Assembly (NCBI GenBank): GCA_036736205.1
Contig: DAINMX010000137.1
Location: forward strand, 1-16,621
Direction: 5' to 3'
Source of the DNA: XYA12-FULL-58-9 sp001798605
GTDB lineage: Bacteria > Myxococcota > XYA12-FULL-58-9
DNA length: 16,621 nucleotides
A program made the translations under genes and the position numbers. The notes below the pieces were generated by a model, which saw only the letters and a list, made by a program, of their open reading frames with translations, did not search any database and was not told the origin of the DNA. This document shows, in pieces, positions 5,445 to 13,138 of the stretch. Every line of letters begins with the position of its first letter. Positions within the stretch are counted from its first letter, which is position 1.

Positions 5445-5623
5445 TTCGTGGGGCTTCTTGCCGAACGCAACGCGAGCCTTAACTCGTCCCACACCCATGC
5501 CGCCCCTGGTCTTTGCTGCATGGGACAAAGCTCGTTTGGCCCGTCGCTCTCCCTATCAGGAGTTTTCTGGTTGACGAGGGGATGCGATGACCTGCTGACA
5601 ACCAGGCCGGGTTTGGGAGGCCG
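5445..5623. other. Convergent intergenic region between the MauE-like gene and map
   Basis: The two transcripts meet here, so a bidirectional terminator is expected. I see only a seven-base inverted repeat, CTGGTTG at 5567-5573 with CAACCAG at 5599-5605 (25-nt loop), and no U-tract in the right place on either strand. No gene is evident. Termination may depend on Rho or on a structure I could not resolve by eye. Confidence 0.4.
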
Positions 5624-6385
5624 TCACAGTCGACTGAGCACATATGGCTCACCCTCGGTGACGGCAACCGAATGTTCGAAGTGTGCCGAGAGCTTGCGAT
5701 CTCGCGTGACTGCAGTCCAACCGTCGTCGAGGACCTCCACGGCGAAGGTGCCCTCGTTGATCATCGGCTCAATGGCGATGACAAGACCTGGCCGCATACG
5801 CGGCCGTGGACCATCGTAGTAGTTAGGGACCTGCGGTTCTTGGTGCATCTCAGTGCCAATCCCATGGCCGACAAACTCACGCACGACACTGAAGCCTGCG
5901 GCCTCAGCGGTCCGCTGAACGGCCTTTCCGATGTCACTGAGACGATGGTCAGGGGTACACACGTTGATGGCCGCTTCGAGGCACTGCTCTGTGACTTGCA
6001 TCAATCGACTGGCGTTCTCAGAGACCGTGCCACACGCAACGGTGCGGGCGGAGTCGCCTACGTAGCCCTTATGGATGACGCCAAAGTCGAGGCCGATGAT
6101 GTCACCCTCTTTGAGGATACCCTCTTTGTTGGGTATGCCATGAACGATCTCTTCGTTGATTGACGCACAAACCGTGGCCGGAAACCCGCGATAGCCCAAA
6201 AAAGCTGAAGTGACTCCGCGTTTCTTGATTTGCTCACGGGCGATTTGATCGAGATCCCAGGTGGAGACACCTGGCTTCACCGCCTCTGCCATCAACTCCA
6301 GAATCTCCGCTACGTGGATATTTGCCTCACGCATGATCTCGATCTCACGCCGAGATTTGAGAACGATGCCTTTGCCTTTGCTCAC
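5624..6385 (-). CDS. map: Methionine aminopeptidase, type I
   Basis: This enzyme removes the initiator methionine from nascent proteins in the cytoplasm and uses two divalent metal ions. The 253-residue product has all five expected metal ligands: D100 (in GLDFG), D111 (GYVGDSA), H174 (FVGHGIG), E206 (AIEPM) and E237 (AHFEHS). H82, in VHGIPN, matches the catalytic His79 of E. coli. Length is typical of type Ia enzymes without extensions. The start appears to be GTG at 6385; the ribosome binding site upstream is weak, and an internal start would cut the conserved N-terminal helix. It follows secY by 80 bp with no adk between them. This is the last gene of the spc block before the redox island. 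Confidence 0.96.
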   Translation of the reverse strand: MSKGKGIVLKSRREIEIMREANIHVAEILELMAEAVKPGVSTWDLDQIAREQIKKRGVTSAFLGYRGFPATVCASINEEIVHGIPNKEGILKEGDIIGLDFGVIHKGYVGDSARTVACGTVSENASRLMQVTEQCLEAAINVCTPDHRLSDIGKAVQRTAEAAGFSVVREFVGHGIGTEMHQEPQVPNYYDGPRPRMRPGLVIAIEPMINEGTFAVEVLDDGWTAVTRDRKLSAHFEHSVAVTEGEPYVLSRL

Positions 6386-6465
6386 GGGGACGACCCAATT
6401 TGTTCAGCCGTTAATCGACGACGCCAAATTAGTCAGCTTGGCCAGCCAGGTCAACGCGCCGAGTA

Positions 6466-7791
6466 TCAGCGGCGACCGCGAATCCGCGGTCCCTTGGAGC
6501 CTGCAAAGCCGTCATAGTGTCGAGTGATCAGATGGGACTCGATCTGGCGTACAGTGTCGAGGGCGACCCCCACAACGATGAGGATCGAAGTGCCCCCAAA
6601 GAAGTATGCCAAAGATTGCGGTGCATCAAACTTGTTGATGAGAATCGTCGGCATCACACACACCGCCGACAAATACAACGCCCCGCCAAACACAATGCGA
6701 GACAAGACGTGGTCAATGTATTCCGCAGTCTTCTTCCCCGGTCGGATCCCAGGAATATAACCGCCATACTTTTTCATGTTGTCAGCCACATCAACTGGAT
6801 TGAACGTGACTGATGTGTAGAAGTAGCAGAAGAAGATGATGAGCAAGACGTAGGTGGTGTTGTAAAACCACGCGTCCATGCTGAAAAACTCGGTCAGCTT
6901 CTCAATGAAGTCCACCGGGGCAAATTGCCCGATGGTTGCCGGCAACATCAACAATGACGATGCGAAGATCGGCGGAATGACGCCTGATGGGTTGATCTTG
7001 AGTGGCAAGTGAGTCGACTGACCTGCGTAGGTTCGCTTGCCGACCAGACGTTTGGCATATTGAACGGGTATGCGCCTCTGGGCTTGCTCAAAAAAGATAA
7101 TAACAGAGACAACAAAGAGCAGCATGGCAATCAAGACCAGAGCGTTCAGAGGCTCGATCATCTGGTTCTTGACGTAAGTGTACGTCTCCTTCACCGACTC
7201 GGGGAAGCGGGCCACAATACCCGCGAAGATCAACAGGGAGATGCCATTGCCAATACCACGCTCGGTGATCTGCTCACCCAACCACATGATGAACGTGGTA
7301 CCGGCTACCAGAGTCAGGATCGTCGTGAAATAGAACATCGGACCGGAATTCGCGGGATCGACGACCTGAGTTCCAAACGGACCCGACTTGAGGAAGTTGG
7401 TGACACCAAATCCCTGAACCACCGACAACACGATGGTCCCATAGCGGGTATATTGGTTGATCTTGTTACGCCCCGACTCCCCTTCTTTCTGCAGCCGCTC
7501 CAAAGTGGGGATGACCACTGTGAGGAGCTGCATGATGATGGAGGAGGAAATGTAGGGCATGATCCCGAGCGCAAAGATACTGGCTTGTTCGAAAGCGCCG
7601 CCCGAGAACATGTTGAAAATACCGAACAGTGTTCCTGCAGCGCCGGCGAATGCCTTGCCCAGCGCTACGCGGTCGATGCCCGGCGTCGAAATGAAGATCC
7701 CCATGCGATACACGGCCAACAGCGCAGCCGTGAACAGAATTCGATTTCTGAGCTCTGGGATCTTACCAATGTTCCAGAATCCTGAAGCCAC
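6466..7791 (-). CDS. secY: Protein translocase subunit SecY
   Basis: SecY is the channel of the Sec translocon in the inner membrane. The 441-residue protein has the ten-helix pattern of the family. It starts with the amphipathic ASGFWNIGKIPELRNRILFT, then has a first membrane helix with the plug loop, and the conserved SIFALGIMPYISSSIIMQLL segment. The cytoplasmic loop includes INQYTRYGT and the long basic loop contains AQRRIPVQYAKR. The C-terminus ends Arg/Lys-rich (KGPRIRGRR). The start is GTG at 7791, supported by GGGAGG seven nt upstream. It sits in the usual place between rplO and map. The 120-bp gap before it holds a strong hairpin, listed separately. Confidence 0.97.
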   Translation of the reverse strand: MASGFWNIGKIPELRNRILFTAALLAVYRMGIFISTPGIDRVALGKAFAGAAGTLFGIFNMFSGGAFEQASIFALGIMPYISSSIIMQLLTVVIPTLERLQKEGESGRNKINQYTRYGTIVLSVVQGFGVTNFLKSGPFGTQVVDPANSGPMFYFTTILTLVAGTTFIMWLGEQITERGIGNGISLLIFAGIVARFPESVKETYTYVKNQMIEPLNALVLIAMLLFVVSVIIFFEQAQRRIPVQYAKRLVGKRTYAGQSTHLPLKINPSGVIPPIFASSLLMLPATIGQFAPVDFIEKLTEFFSMDAWFYNTTYVLLIIFFCYFYTSVTFNPVDVADNMKKYGGYIPGIRPGKKTAEYIDHVLSRIVFGGALYLSAVCVMPTILINKFDAPQSLAYFFGGTSILIVVGVALDTVRQIESHLITRHYDGFAGSKGPRIRGRR

Positions 7792-7832
7792 TTTATGGCC
7801 TCCCGCGAAATGACTGGTGGGGGACGCTACAG

Positions 7833-7852
7833 CTTCATCGATCCCGATGAAA
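7833..7852 (-). promoter_or_regulatory. Strong hairpin in the rplO-secY intergenic region
   Basis: On the minus-strand transcript TTCATCG and CGATGAA pair over seven bases, with one further wobble pair, around the loop GGAU. The structure lies midway between the rplO stop (7912) and the secY start (7791), about 40 nt upstream of the secY start. The following bases (GCUGUAGCG) contain no U-run, so it is unlikely to be an intrinsic terminator. It could be an attenuator, an RNase processing site or an mRNA stability element that sets SecY dosage relative to ribosomal proteins. Confidence 0.4.
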
Positions 7853-7911
7853 GCCCAAAATTTGGATAGAACCTCTTCTCAGAAGCCCCAATCCACCTCA
7901 CGCGTCAGGGT

Positions 7912-8394
7912 TTACTCGTTCGCCTCAGAGATCGACGCAGTTATAGGTTTCGGCCCAAGAGCCTTGCCCCCCACTGCCTCGATCTTCTTACGCGCGCCAG
8001 CAGTAAAATGGTCCGCCGTGATGATGAGCGCATGCTCAATCTCACCTCGACCGAGGATGCGGACACCGTCACATTTGTTGCCCGCAAGACCCACCTTGCG
8101 CAATGCTGTCAGGTCCACCTCGGAACCCGCAGCGAAACGCTGGGCAAGTGCGTCGAGATTCACCACGGCCCATTCTTTGGCGAAGATATTCACAAACCCA
8201 CGTTTCGGCATCCGCCGAAACATTGGCATCTGACCACCTTCAAAACCACGCGATGGTTTACCCTTGCCAGAACGTTGTCCCTGACCACCCCGCCCACGGC
8301 CGGCGGTCTTGCCCCAACCTGAGCTCTCACCGCGCCCTACGCGGTGGTGATCACGATTGGCGCCCTGTGGGGCTTTGAGATCGTGAAGTCGCAT
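7912..8394 (-). CDS. rplO: 50S ribosomal protein L15
   Basis: L15 binds 23S rRNA late in large-subunit assembly. The 160-residue product begins MRLHDLKAPQGANRDHHRVG. The typical Gly/Arg-rich N-terminal arm follows (GRGRGGQGQRSGKG) and then FEGGQMPMFRRMPKRGF. The globular domain at about 70-155 includes LGRGEIEHALIITADHFTAGA. The ATG at 8394 is selected because the L15 consensus starts there and GAGGG lies upstream; an upstream extension in the same frame would only be a shadow of rpmD. It is 22 bp after rpmD and 120 bp before secY. Confidence 0.97.
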   Translation of the reverse strand: MRLHDLKAPQGANRDHHRVGRGESSGWGKTAGRGRGGQGQRSGKGKPSRGFEGGQMPMFRRMPKRGFVNIFAKEWAVVNLDALAQRFAAGSEVDLTALRKVGLAGNKCDGVRILGRGEIEHALIITADHFTAGARKKIEAVGGKALGPKPITASISEANE

Positions 8395-8416
8395 TATCGT
8401 GCCCTCTTTGCTGCTG

Positions 8417-8653
8417 TTAGCTCTTTGCCTGCGCGCGCTCGCGCTGTCGACGTGATGGCGGCGGAGTCCCGTCATGCGGGGTGACGTCCACGAGATGCAC
8501 CACTTTGTAGAGCATCCCCCTAATCTCGGGCGTGTCCTGCAAATATACGGTCCTGCCAAACTTCGACAACCCGAGACCCACCAAGGTTCTGCGTTGAGTC
8601 GCCATGCGGCCAACGCCACTACGCTTGAGCGTAACTTCAAAATGTTGAGTCAT
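8417..8653 (-). CDS. rpmD: 50S ribosomal protein L30 with a C-terminal extension
   Basis: The 78-residue product has the L30 core: MTQHFEVTLKRSGVGRMATQ, then RTLVGLGLSKFGRTVYLQDT and the helix with IRGMLYKVVHLVDV. Bacterial L30 is usually about 60 residues; here the last roughly 18 residues (GTPPPSRRQRERAQAKS and preceding) are an extra basic, Pro-containing tail that could make added rRNA contacts. It starts 4 bp after rpsE ends and is followed 22 bp later by rplO, the standard order rpsE-rpmD-rplO. Confidence 0.96.
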   Translation of the reverse strand: MTQHFEVTLKRSGVGRMATQRRTLVGLGLSKFGRTVYLQDTPEIRGMLYKVVHLVDVTPHDGTPPPSRRQRERAQAKS

Positions 8654-8657
8654 TGTT

Positions 8658-9170
8658 TCACCCTCGCAATTGGTCGACGTCGAGTCCGCGCATGCGCGCT
8701 GTGTCCTCGATCGCCCTCAATCGGGTCAAGCCATCAATGGTAGCCTTCACCACGTTGTGGGGGTTCGTGCTGCCGATACACTTGGTCAGGATGTTGTGGA
8801 TGCCAGCGGACTCGACCACGGCACGCACCGCACCACCGGCGATAACCCCAGTACCTTCAGAAGCCGGCTTCAACAGAACCTCGCCGGAACCATAACGCCC
8901 CACAATCTCGTGGGGGATGGTGCCATTGATCAGCGGCACGCTGAGCATGTTCTTCTTGGCCTGCTCGAATCCCTTGCGAATGGCCTCGGGAACCTCGTTG
9001 GCCTTCCCAAGTCCCGCACCAACGCGACCATTGCCGTCCCCCGCAACGACCAGCGCGCTGAAGGAAAAACGACGACCGCCTTTGACGACCTTCGCCGTCC
9101 GATTCAAATTAACCAGGCGATCAATGACGTCCCCTTCACCTGGCTCATTGTGATTGTGGTTCATGGGCAT
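8658..9170 (-). CDS. rpsE: 30S ribosomal protein S5
   Basis: S5 contributes to translational accuracy near the mRNA entry and helicase site. The 170-residue product has an acidic and His/Asn-rich N-terminus (MPMNHNHNEPGEGD). The N-terminal dsRNA-binding-like domain follows, with VVKGGRRFSFSALVVAGDGN and GRVGAGLGKANEVPEA. The C-terminal domain has VLLKPASEGTGVIAGGAVRA and CIGSTNPHNVVKAT. ATG at 9170 has AGGAG six nt upstream; a second in-frame ATG lies two codons later. It starts 9 bp after rplR and ends 4 bp before rpmD. Confidence 0.97.
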   Translation of the reverse strand: MPMNHNHNEPGEGDVIDRLVNLNRTAKVVKGGRRFSFSALVVAGDGNGRVGAGLGKANEVPEAIRKGFEQAKKNMLSVPLINGTIPHEIVGRYGSGEVLLKPASEGTGVIAGGAVRAVVESAGIHNILTKCIGSTNPHNVVKATIDGLTRLRAIEDTARMRGLDVDQLRG

Positions 9171-9179
9171 GCTCGGCTC

Positions 9180-9548
9180 CTACACCTTGAGGCCTGCCTC
9201 GCGGGCAGCCTCAGCCACAGCCTTGACACGGCCATGGTACTTATATCCGTTACGATCAAACACCACGGTTTCAATACCAAGAGCCTTGCAGCGCTCGGCA
9301 ATCGCAGCCCCCACGAGACTCGCGCGCTCAGTCTTTTTGCCACTGAGCCCTTCGCGTACCCCTTTGGCGACCGTCGACGCCGATGCCAGAGTCTTGCCAC
9401 TGTCATCGTCGATAACTTGAGCATAAATGTGTTTCGCACTGCGAAAAACATTTAGCCTAGGACGAACGGCTGTACCGTTGACCTTCTTGCGAATTCTAAC
9501 CTTACGGCGCGCACGACCCGAGGCGCCCTTTTTCACTAGGATTGGCAT
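9180..9548 (-). CDS. rplR: 50S ribosomal protein L18
   Basis: L18 binds 5S rRNA together with L5 and L25. The 122-residue product has a basic N-terminus (KKGASGRARRKVRIRKKV), the conserved RPRLNVFRSAKHIYAQVIDD segment at about 29-48, and the C-terminal VVFDRNGYKYHGRVKAVAEA region, ending in the typical AAREAGLKV. Start and end match the family. GAGGAG precedes the ATG at 9548. It lies 12 bp after rplF. Confidence 0.97.
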   Translation of the reverse strand: MPILVKKGASGRARRKVRIRKKVNGTAVRPRLNVFRSAKHIYAQVIDDDSGKTLASASTVAKGVREGLSGKKTERASLVGAAIAERCKALGIETVVFDRNGYKYHGRVKAVAEAAREAGLKV

Positions 9549-9560
9549 ATCCTGCTCCTC

Positions 9561-10100
9561 TTACTTGGCACCGGCTTTGCCCACCTTGCGGCGGATTTGC
9601 TCTCCAAGGTACCGTACGCCCTTGCCTTTGTAGGGCTCGGGACCGCGGAAACCTCTGATTTGCGCTGCAACCTGACCTACAGCCTGCTTGTCGATCCCTT
9701 TGATGGTCACCAGCGTGTTCTTCTCGATCTCCGCTTTGACACCTTTGGGCAGCTTGAAATTGATCTGATGCGAATAGCCCAAGGAAAGAAGCACGCCGTC
9801 GCCTTTGGCTTCTGCCTTGTAGCCGACACCGTGAATCTCGAGCTTGCGCTCATAACCCTTGGTGACGCCCACGACCATGTTCGCCAAAAGAGCCCGTACC
9901 AAACCCTGGTAGCCACGGTTCTGTCGGTTCTTTGTGGGTGCACCAACGTTCGCGACCTTGTCGCTGACGTTCACAGTGACGCCCTCTGGCATATTCTCTT
10001 GGAGGTTGCCTAAAGGTCCAGTCACCTTGAGCAACTGGTCCACCACCTCGATTTTTACCTTGTTGGGTATTTCAACAGGTTTTCGTCCAATGCGAGACAT
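9561..10100 (-). CDS. rplF: 50S ribosomal protein L6
   Basis: L6 lies near the sarcin-ricin loop and stalk base of the 50S subunit. The 179-residue product starts MSRIGRKPVEIPNKVKIEV. It contains two L6 domains; the second carries the conserved IRGFRGPEPYKGKGVRYLGE signature near the C-terminus, followed by a Lys-rich end. The frame is open for 20 more codons upstream, but ATG 10100 is the family start and has TAGGAGAA upstream. It begins 10 bp after rpsH ends. Confidence 0.97.
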   Translation of the reverse strand: MSRIGRKPVEIPNKVKIEVVDQLLKVTGPLGNLQENMPEGVTVNVSDKVANVGAPTKNRQNRGYQGLVRALLANMVVGVTKGYERKLEIHGVGYKAEAKGDGVLLSLGYSHQINFKLPKGVKAEIEKNTLVTIKGIDKQAVGQVAAQIRGFRGPEPYKGKGVRYLGEQIRRKVGKAGAK

Positions 10101-10110
10101 CGTCGTTCTC

Positions 10111-10506
10111 CTACCAAACGGCGCAGAGCGCCTCACCGCCGACATGCGCCTTGCGGGCATCCCGATCCGTCATCAATCCCTTTGACGTGGTCATGATCAA
10201 CACGCCCTGCCCATTACGGATCATGGGGATTTCTTCACTCCCATGATAACGACGCCGGCCAGGCCGGCTCAACCGCTGGATCCCAGTAATCACGGAATCG
10301 CGGCCATGGTCATAACGAAGCTTGACCTCGAGGACCCCCTGACTCTTGTCGCTAATCACACGGTAGTCGGTGATATAGCCCTCGCTCTTGAGAATGTCCG
10401 CAATTTCCTTCTTCAACTTCGAATGGGGAATGTCGACACGCTCCAGCCGCGCGCGGCAACCATTGCGAATTCGAGTTAACATGTCAGCAACAGGATCGCT
10501 GTACAT
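10111..10506 (-). CDS. rpsH: 30S ribosomal protein S8
   Basis: S8 binds the central domain of 16S rRNA; in E. coli it also represses the spc operon by binding its mRNA. The 131-residue product starts MYSDPVADMLTRIRNGCRAR. It has the conserved IPHSKLKKEIADILKSEGYI stretch and the C-terminal GQGVLIMTTSKGLMTDRDAR followed by GGEALCAVW. Length is normal. It is 99 bp downstream of rpsN, the widest spacing inside this part of the cluster, and the spacer carries two hairpins. Confidence 0.97.
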   Translation of the reverse strand: MYSDPVADMLTRIRNGCRARLERVDIPHSKLKKEIADILKSEGYITDYRVISDKSQGVLEVKLRYDHGRDSVITGIQRLSRPGRRRYHGSEEIPMIRNGQGVLIMTTSKGLMTDRDARKAHVGGEALCAVW

Positions 10507-10528
10507 CGTATTCTCCTGGGGACCGATA

Positions 10529-10595
10529 CCCGTCGTCGGGTCATTGCCCCGTTGGGTCTTTCGACCTCATTCACTACAGACGAGATATCCTCGTC
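10529..10595 (-). promoter_or_regulatory. Two small hairpins between rpsN and rpsH
   Basis: In the minus-strand RNA, GACGAG/CTCGTC pairs over six bases around a GAUAU loop (10595-10579), and further downstream CCCG/CGGG closes an ACGA loop (10540-10529), shortly before the rpsH ribosome binding site. The surrounding spacer (10507-10605) has no gene. The position before rpsH makes an autoregulatory or processing role conceivable, but I could not match it to a helix-21-like S8 site. The evidence is pairing only. Confidence 0.3.
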
Positions 10596-10605
10596 CGAGC
10601 CCTTA

Positions 10606-10791
10606 CTACCAGCTACTCTTAACCACTCCGGGAATCTCCCCGTTGAGTGCGCGTTTCCTAAAACAAATGCGGCACATGCGGAATTTGCGAAGGAACGCCC
10701 GCGGCCGTCCACACAAGGGACAGCGGTTGTATCCACGCACCCCGAACTTGGGTTTGCGAGTTGCTTGGACCATCTTCGAAGTCTTTGCCAT
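10606..10791 (-). CDS. rpsN: 30S ribosomal protein S14, zinc-binding short form
   Basis: The 61-residue product is the short, zinc-type S14: MAKTSKMVQATRKPKFGVRG, then C24xxC27 and C40xxC43, ending LNGEIPGVVKSSW. The long form (about 100 residues, E. coli) lacks these cysteines. S14 is a late-binding head protein that completes the A-site region of the 30S. It begins 15 bp after rplE and lies in the normal L5-S14-S8 order. Confidence 0.97.
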   Translation of the reverse strand: MAKTSKMVQATRKPKFGVRGYNRCPLCGRPRAFLRKFRMCRICFRKRALNGEIPGVVKSSW

Positions 10792-10806
10792 CTTCGTAAT
10801 CCTCGT

Positions 10807-11442
10807 CTAGTTCCTGAACGGCATCCCCAAGTGTTTGAGGAGCGCCTTGCCCTCCTCGTCAGTCTTGGCCGTAGTCGTAAAGGTGACATTCAAACCCTTC
10901 ACCTTGTCGACCTTGTCATAGTCAATCTCGGGGAAGATGATCTGCTCACGCAAACCCAATGAATAGTTGCCACGCCCATCAAACGCTTTACCGCTGATGC
11001 CCTTGAAGTCGCGGACCCTAGGCATCGCGACATTCACGAGCCTGTCGAGAAACTCCCACATCCACTCGCGGCGCAGCGTCACCCGACATCCAATCGCCAC
11101 TCCAGCACGAAGCTTGAAGTTCGCAATCGATTTCTTCGCTCGCGTCACGACTGCTCTCTGTCCGGCGATCTGAGTGAGCTCGTCGGCAGCAGTCTTGATG
11201 ATGTTAGGGTTAGTGACCGCTTCGCCAAGACCCATATTCAGAGTGATCTTGGTTATCCTGGGCACCTGCATTGGGCTCGAAAACGAGAAGTCCTTCTGCA
11301 TCGCCGGCACGATCTCATCCCGGTATTTCTTCAATAGACGCGGCTGCTCGGTCGGCCTTGCTGGTCTACCGTCGGGCACCTTGAGCTTCTTCTCTTGCTT
11401 GCCCTTGCCCTTGTCTTTCTCTTGTGCTTTTTCCTTGGCCAT
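10807..11442 (-). CDS. rplE: 50S ribosomal protein L5 with a charged N-terminal extension
   Basis: L5 binds 5S rRNA and makes an inter-subunit bridge with S13. The product is 211 residues against about 180 in most bacteria. The extra roughly 33 residues are at the N-terminus and are dominated by Lys, Glu, Gly and Asp (MAKEKAQEKDKGKGKQEKK), probably disordered. The normal L5 then begins at PRLLKKYRDEIVPAMQKDF and includes ITKITLNMGLGEAV and the C-terminal LLKHLGMPF. ATG 11442 has GGAG upstream; a TTG two codons earlier is less likely. It lies 11 bp after rplX. Confidence 0.96.
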   Translation of the reverse strand: MAKEKAQEKDKGKGKQEKKLKVPDGRPARPTEQPRLLKKYRDEIVPAMQKDFSFSSPMQVPRITKITLNMGLGEAVTNPNIIKTAADELTQIAGQRAVVTRAKKSIANFKLRAGVAIGCRVTLRREWMWEFLDRLVNVAMPRVRDFKGISGKAFDGRGNYSLGLREQIIFPEIDYDKVDKVKGLNVTFTTTAKTDEEGKALLKHLGMPFRN

Positions 11443-11453
11443 CGCCAACTCCG

Positions 11454-11777
11454 TTATTCTGCGAGGGTCTCGCCGCTGCGCTTGGCAATCCGAACCTTAC
11501 GACCGTCTTCCAGAGTCTTGAAACCAACCCGTGTCGGCTTGTTCGTCGAAGGATCGATGGGCAACACATTGGACATGTGAATGGTGCCAAACTTCTCGAT
11601 GATTCCACCTTGTGGAACCTTTTGATCACGGCCCGGCTTGAGATGCCGTTTCACCGTCGCCACGCCCTCAATGCGAACACGGTTCTTGGCGACAAGCACC
11701 TCGAGAACCTTGCCAGTCGCACCCTTGTGGGCCCCTGAAATCACGGCGACCGCGTCGCCTTTGCGTATACGCCGCAT
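11454..11777 (-). CDS. rplX: 50S ribosomal protein L24
   Basis: L24 initiates 50S assembly and sits at the exit-tunnel rim. The 107-residue product has the KOW motif near the N-terminus (MRRIRKGDAVAVISGAHKG, then ATGKVLEV), the conserved GVATVKRHLKP segment and IHMSNVLPIDP. The rplN stop and this ATG overlap (TGATG at 11779-11775), which favours ATG 11777 over the GTG one codon upstream and implies coupled translation. It is followed by rplE. Confidence 0.97.
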   Translation of the reverse strand: MRRIRKGDAVAVISGAHKGATGKVLEVLVAKNRVRIEGVATVKRHLKPGRDQKVPQGGIIEKFGTIHMSNVLPIDPSTNKPTRVGFKTLEDGRKVRIAKRSGETLAE

Positions 11778-12145
11778 CACAACACCTCCGGCGCCAATGA
11801 GACAATCTTCATGAAACGCTTACTACGCAACTCGCGAGCAACCGGTCCAAAAATACGGGTCCCGACCGGCTCATTCTGCGCAGACACCAACACCGCAGAG
11901 TTGTTGTCGAAGCGAATATAGCTTCCATCGGAACGCCTAATCTCTTTGGCGGTCCGCACAATGACGGCTCGCGCAACATCGCCCTTTTTGACTTTGGCGT
12001 TGGGAATGGCTTCACGGATCGAGACGATCACCACGTCGCCGACCGTGGCATAGCGCCGTCGCGACCCGCCGAGTACCTTGACACACATGATCTTCTTGGC
12101 GCCCGAATTATCCGCCACATCCAGAATTGACTGCATCTGAATCAT
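11777..12145 (-). CDS. rplN: 50S ribosomal protein L14
   Basis: L14 forms inter-subunit bridges with 16S rRNA. The 122-residue product is canonical: MIQMQSILDVADNSGAKK at the start, CVKVLGGSRRRYATVGDVVI, the basic NAKVKKGDVARAVIVRT segment, and the end ELRSKRFMKIVSLAPEVL. Length and termini match the family exactly. It is 57 bp after rpsQ and overlaps rplX by one base. Confidence 0.98.
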   Translation of the reverse strand: MIQMQSILDVADNSGAKKIMCVKVLGGSRRRYATVGDVVIVSIREAIPNAKVKKGDVARAVIVRTAKEIRRSDGSYIRFDNNSAVLVSAQNEPVGTRIFGPVARELRSKRFMKIVSLAPEVL

Positions 12146-12202
12146 CGATAGCTCCTCACGAACTGCCAGCCGGCCGGAAAAAGCCTACTGACAAACGCGT
12201 TG

Positions 12203-12472
12203 TCACACTACTGCGCGCCCGGAAATCTCTTTGACACGCCACCGTTTGTCTTTCGACATTGGACGGGTCTCTTCTAACACCACCTTGTCACCCACGTTGC
12301 ACTCGTTTGCAGCATCGTGAGCCTTGTAGCGTTTCCGACGACGCACATATTTCATGTACTTCGGATGTTGAACCCGACGGCTGACTTCCACGACGACCGT
12401 CTTGTCCATCTTGTTCGAAACTACGACGCCGTGCCGCACACGCGCCGTCTTGTTTTCTGCTGTAGCGCTCAT
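12203..12472 (-). CDS. rpsQ: 30S ribosomal protein S17
   Basis: S17 is a primary rRNA-binding protein of the OB-fold type. The 89-residue product has a short variable start (MSATAENKTARV), the conserved GVVVSNKMDKTVVVEVSRRV and HPKYMKYVRRRKRYKAHDA blocks, and GDKVVLEETRPMSKDKRWRV near the end. Its ATG overlaps the stop of rpmC by three bases, indicating coupling. It precedes rplN by 57 bp. Confidence 0.97.
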   Translation of the reverse strand: MSATAENKTARVRHGVVVSNKMDKTVVVEVSRRVQHPKYMKYVRRRKRYKAHDAANECNVGDKVVLEETRPMSKDKRWRVKEISGRAVV

Positions 12473-12702
12473 GCTTGCGTCTCCTTGGCTGCCACTTTGG
12501 ACGTATCGCGCAAAACCGTCTCGAGACGAGCGATGTCACGCTTGAGAAGCTTGAGGGTGTGGGTCTCTCGAAGTTGCCCGAGCGCGTGCCTGAACCTCGC
12601 CTTTTGCAGCTCTTCCACCTTCGACCCGAGGAGTGACTTGAGCTCTGCCTCAGAACGCTCGCGCAACTCCTTCGTAACCACTGAATTCTCGTGTTCAGCC
12701 AT
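12469..12702 (-). CDS. rpmC: 50S ribosomal protein L29
   Basis: L29 lies beside L23 at the exit tunnel, where it supports binding of targeting factors. The 77-residue helical product contains TKELRERSEAELKSLLGSKV, then ELQKARFRHALGQLRETHTL and KLLKRDIARLETVLRD. It has slightly extended ends compared with the usual 63-70 residues. It starts 1 bp after rplP ends and its stop overlaps rpsQ. Confidence 0.97.
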   Translation of the reverse strand: MAEHENSVVTKELRERSEAELKSLLGSKVEELQKARFRHALGQLRETHTLKLLKRDIARLETVLRDTSKVAAKETQA

Positions 12703-12703
12703 C

Positions 12704-13114
12704 TCAGTCCTCGCGTTTGACGGGCCGGGTAGCCATCGGCAGTTTGTGAGCAGCTAGCCGAAATGCCTCTTTGGCAATCTCGTCCGAGACACCTTGCATC
12801 TCATAGAGCATGCGACCGGCTTTGATTGAACAAACCCAACCCTCCGGGGCACCTTTGCCTTTGCCCATGCGGGTTTCAGCAGGTTTGCTGGTGATGGGCT
12901 TATCAGGAAAAATGCGAATCCACACACGTCCACCACGTTTGATGTGCCGAGTCATCGCGATACGAGCAGCTTCCAGCTGCCGCTGCGTGATCCAACCCGG
13001 CTCAAGGGCCTGTAGTCCCCAATCGCCAAACGCCACAGTGCCGCCCCGAAGTGCTTGACCTCGAATGCGACCCTTCTGTGTTTTTCGCCACTTTACTTTT
13101 GCAGGCGCTAACAT
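12704..13114 (-). CDS. rplP: 50S ribosomal protein L16
   Basis: L16 organises the A-site region and the central protuberance and contacts the elbow of A-site tRNA. The 136-residue length equals that of E. coli L16. Conserved parts include the KVKWRKTQKGRIRG start, FGDWGLQALEPGWITQRQLE, IFPDKPITSKPAETRMGKGK (R82 at the position of the hydroxylatable Arg81 of E. coli) and the tail AAHKLPMATR. It lies 24 bp after rpsC and 1 bp before rpmC. Confidence 0.98.
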   Translation of the reverse strand: MLAPAKVKWRKTQKGRIRGQALRGGTVAFGDWGLQALEPGWITQRQLEAARIAMTRHIKRGGRVWIRIFPDKPITSKPAETRMGKGKGAPEGWVCSIKAGRMLYEMQGVSDEIAKEAFRLAAHKLPMATRPVKRED

Positions 13115-13138
13115 AGCTTGAACCTCTGCTCGGCTGCC

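Noticed and set aside
5567..5605. CTGGTTG/CAACCAG inverted repeat as a bidirectional terminator
   Set aside because: The 25-nt loop and lack of a U-tract on either strand do not meet intrinsic terminator criteria.
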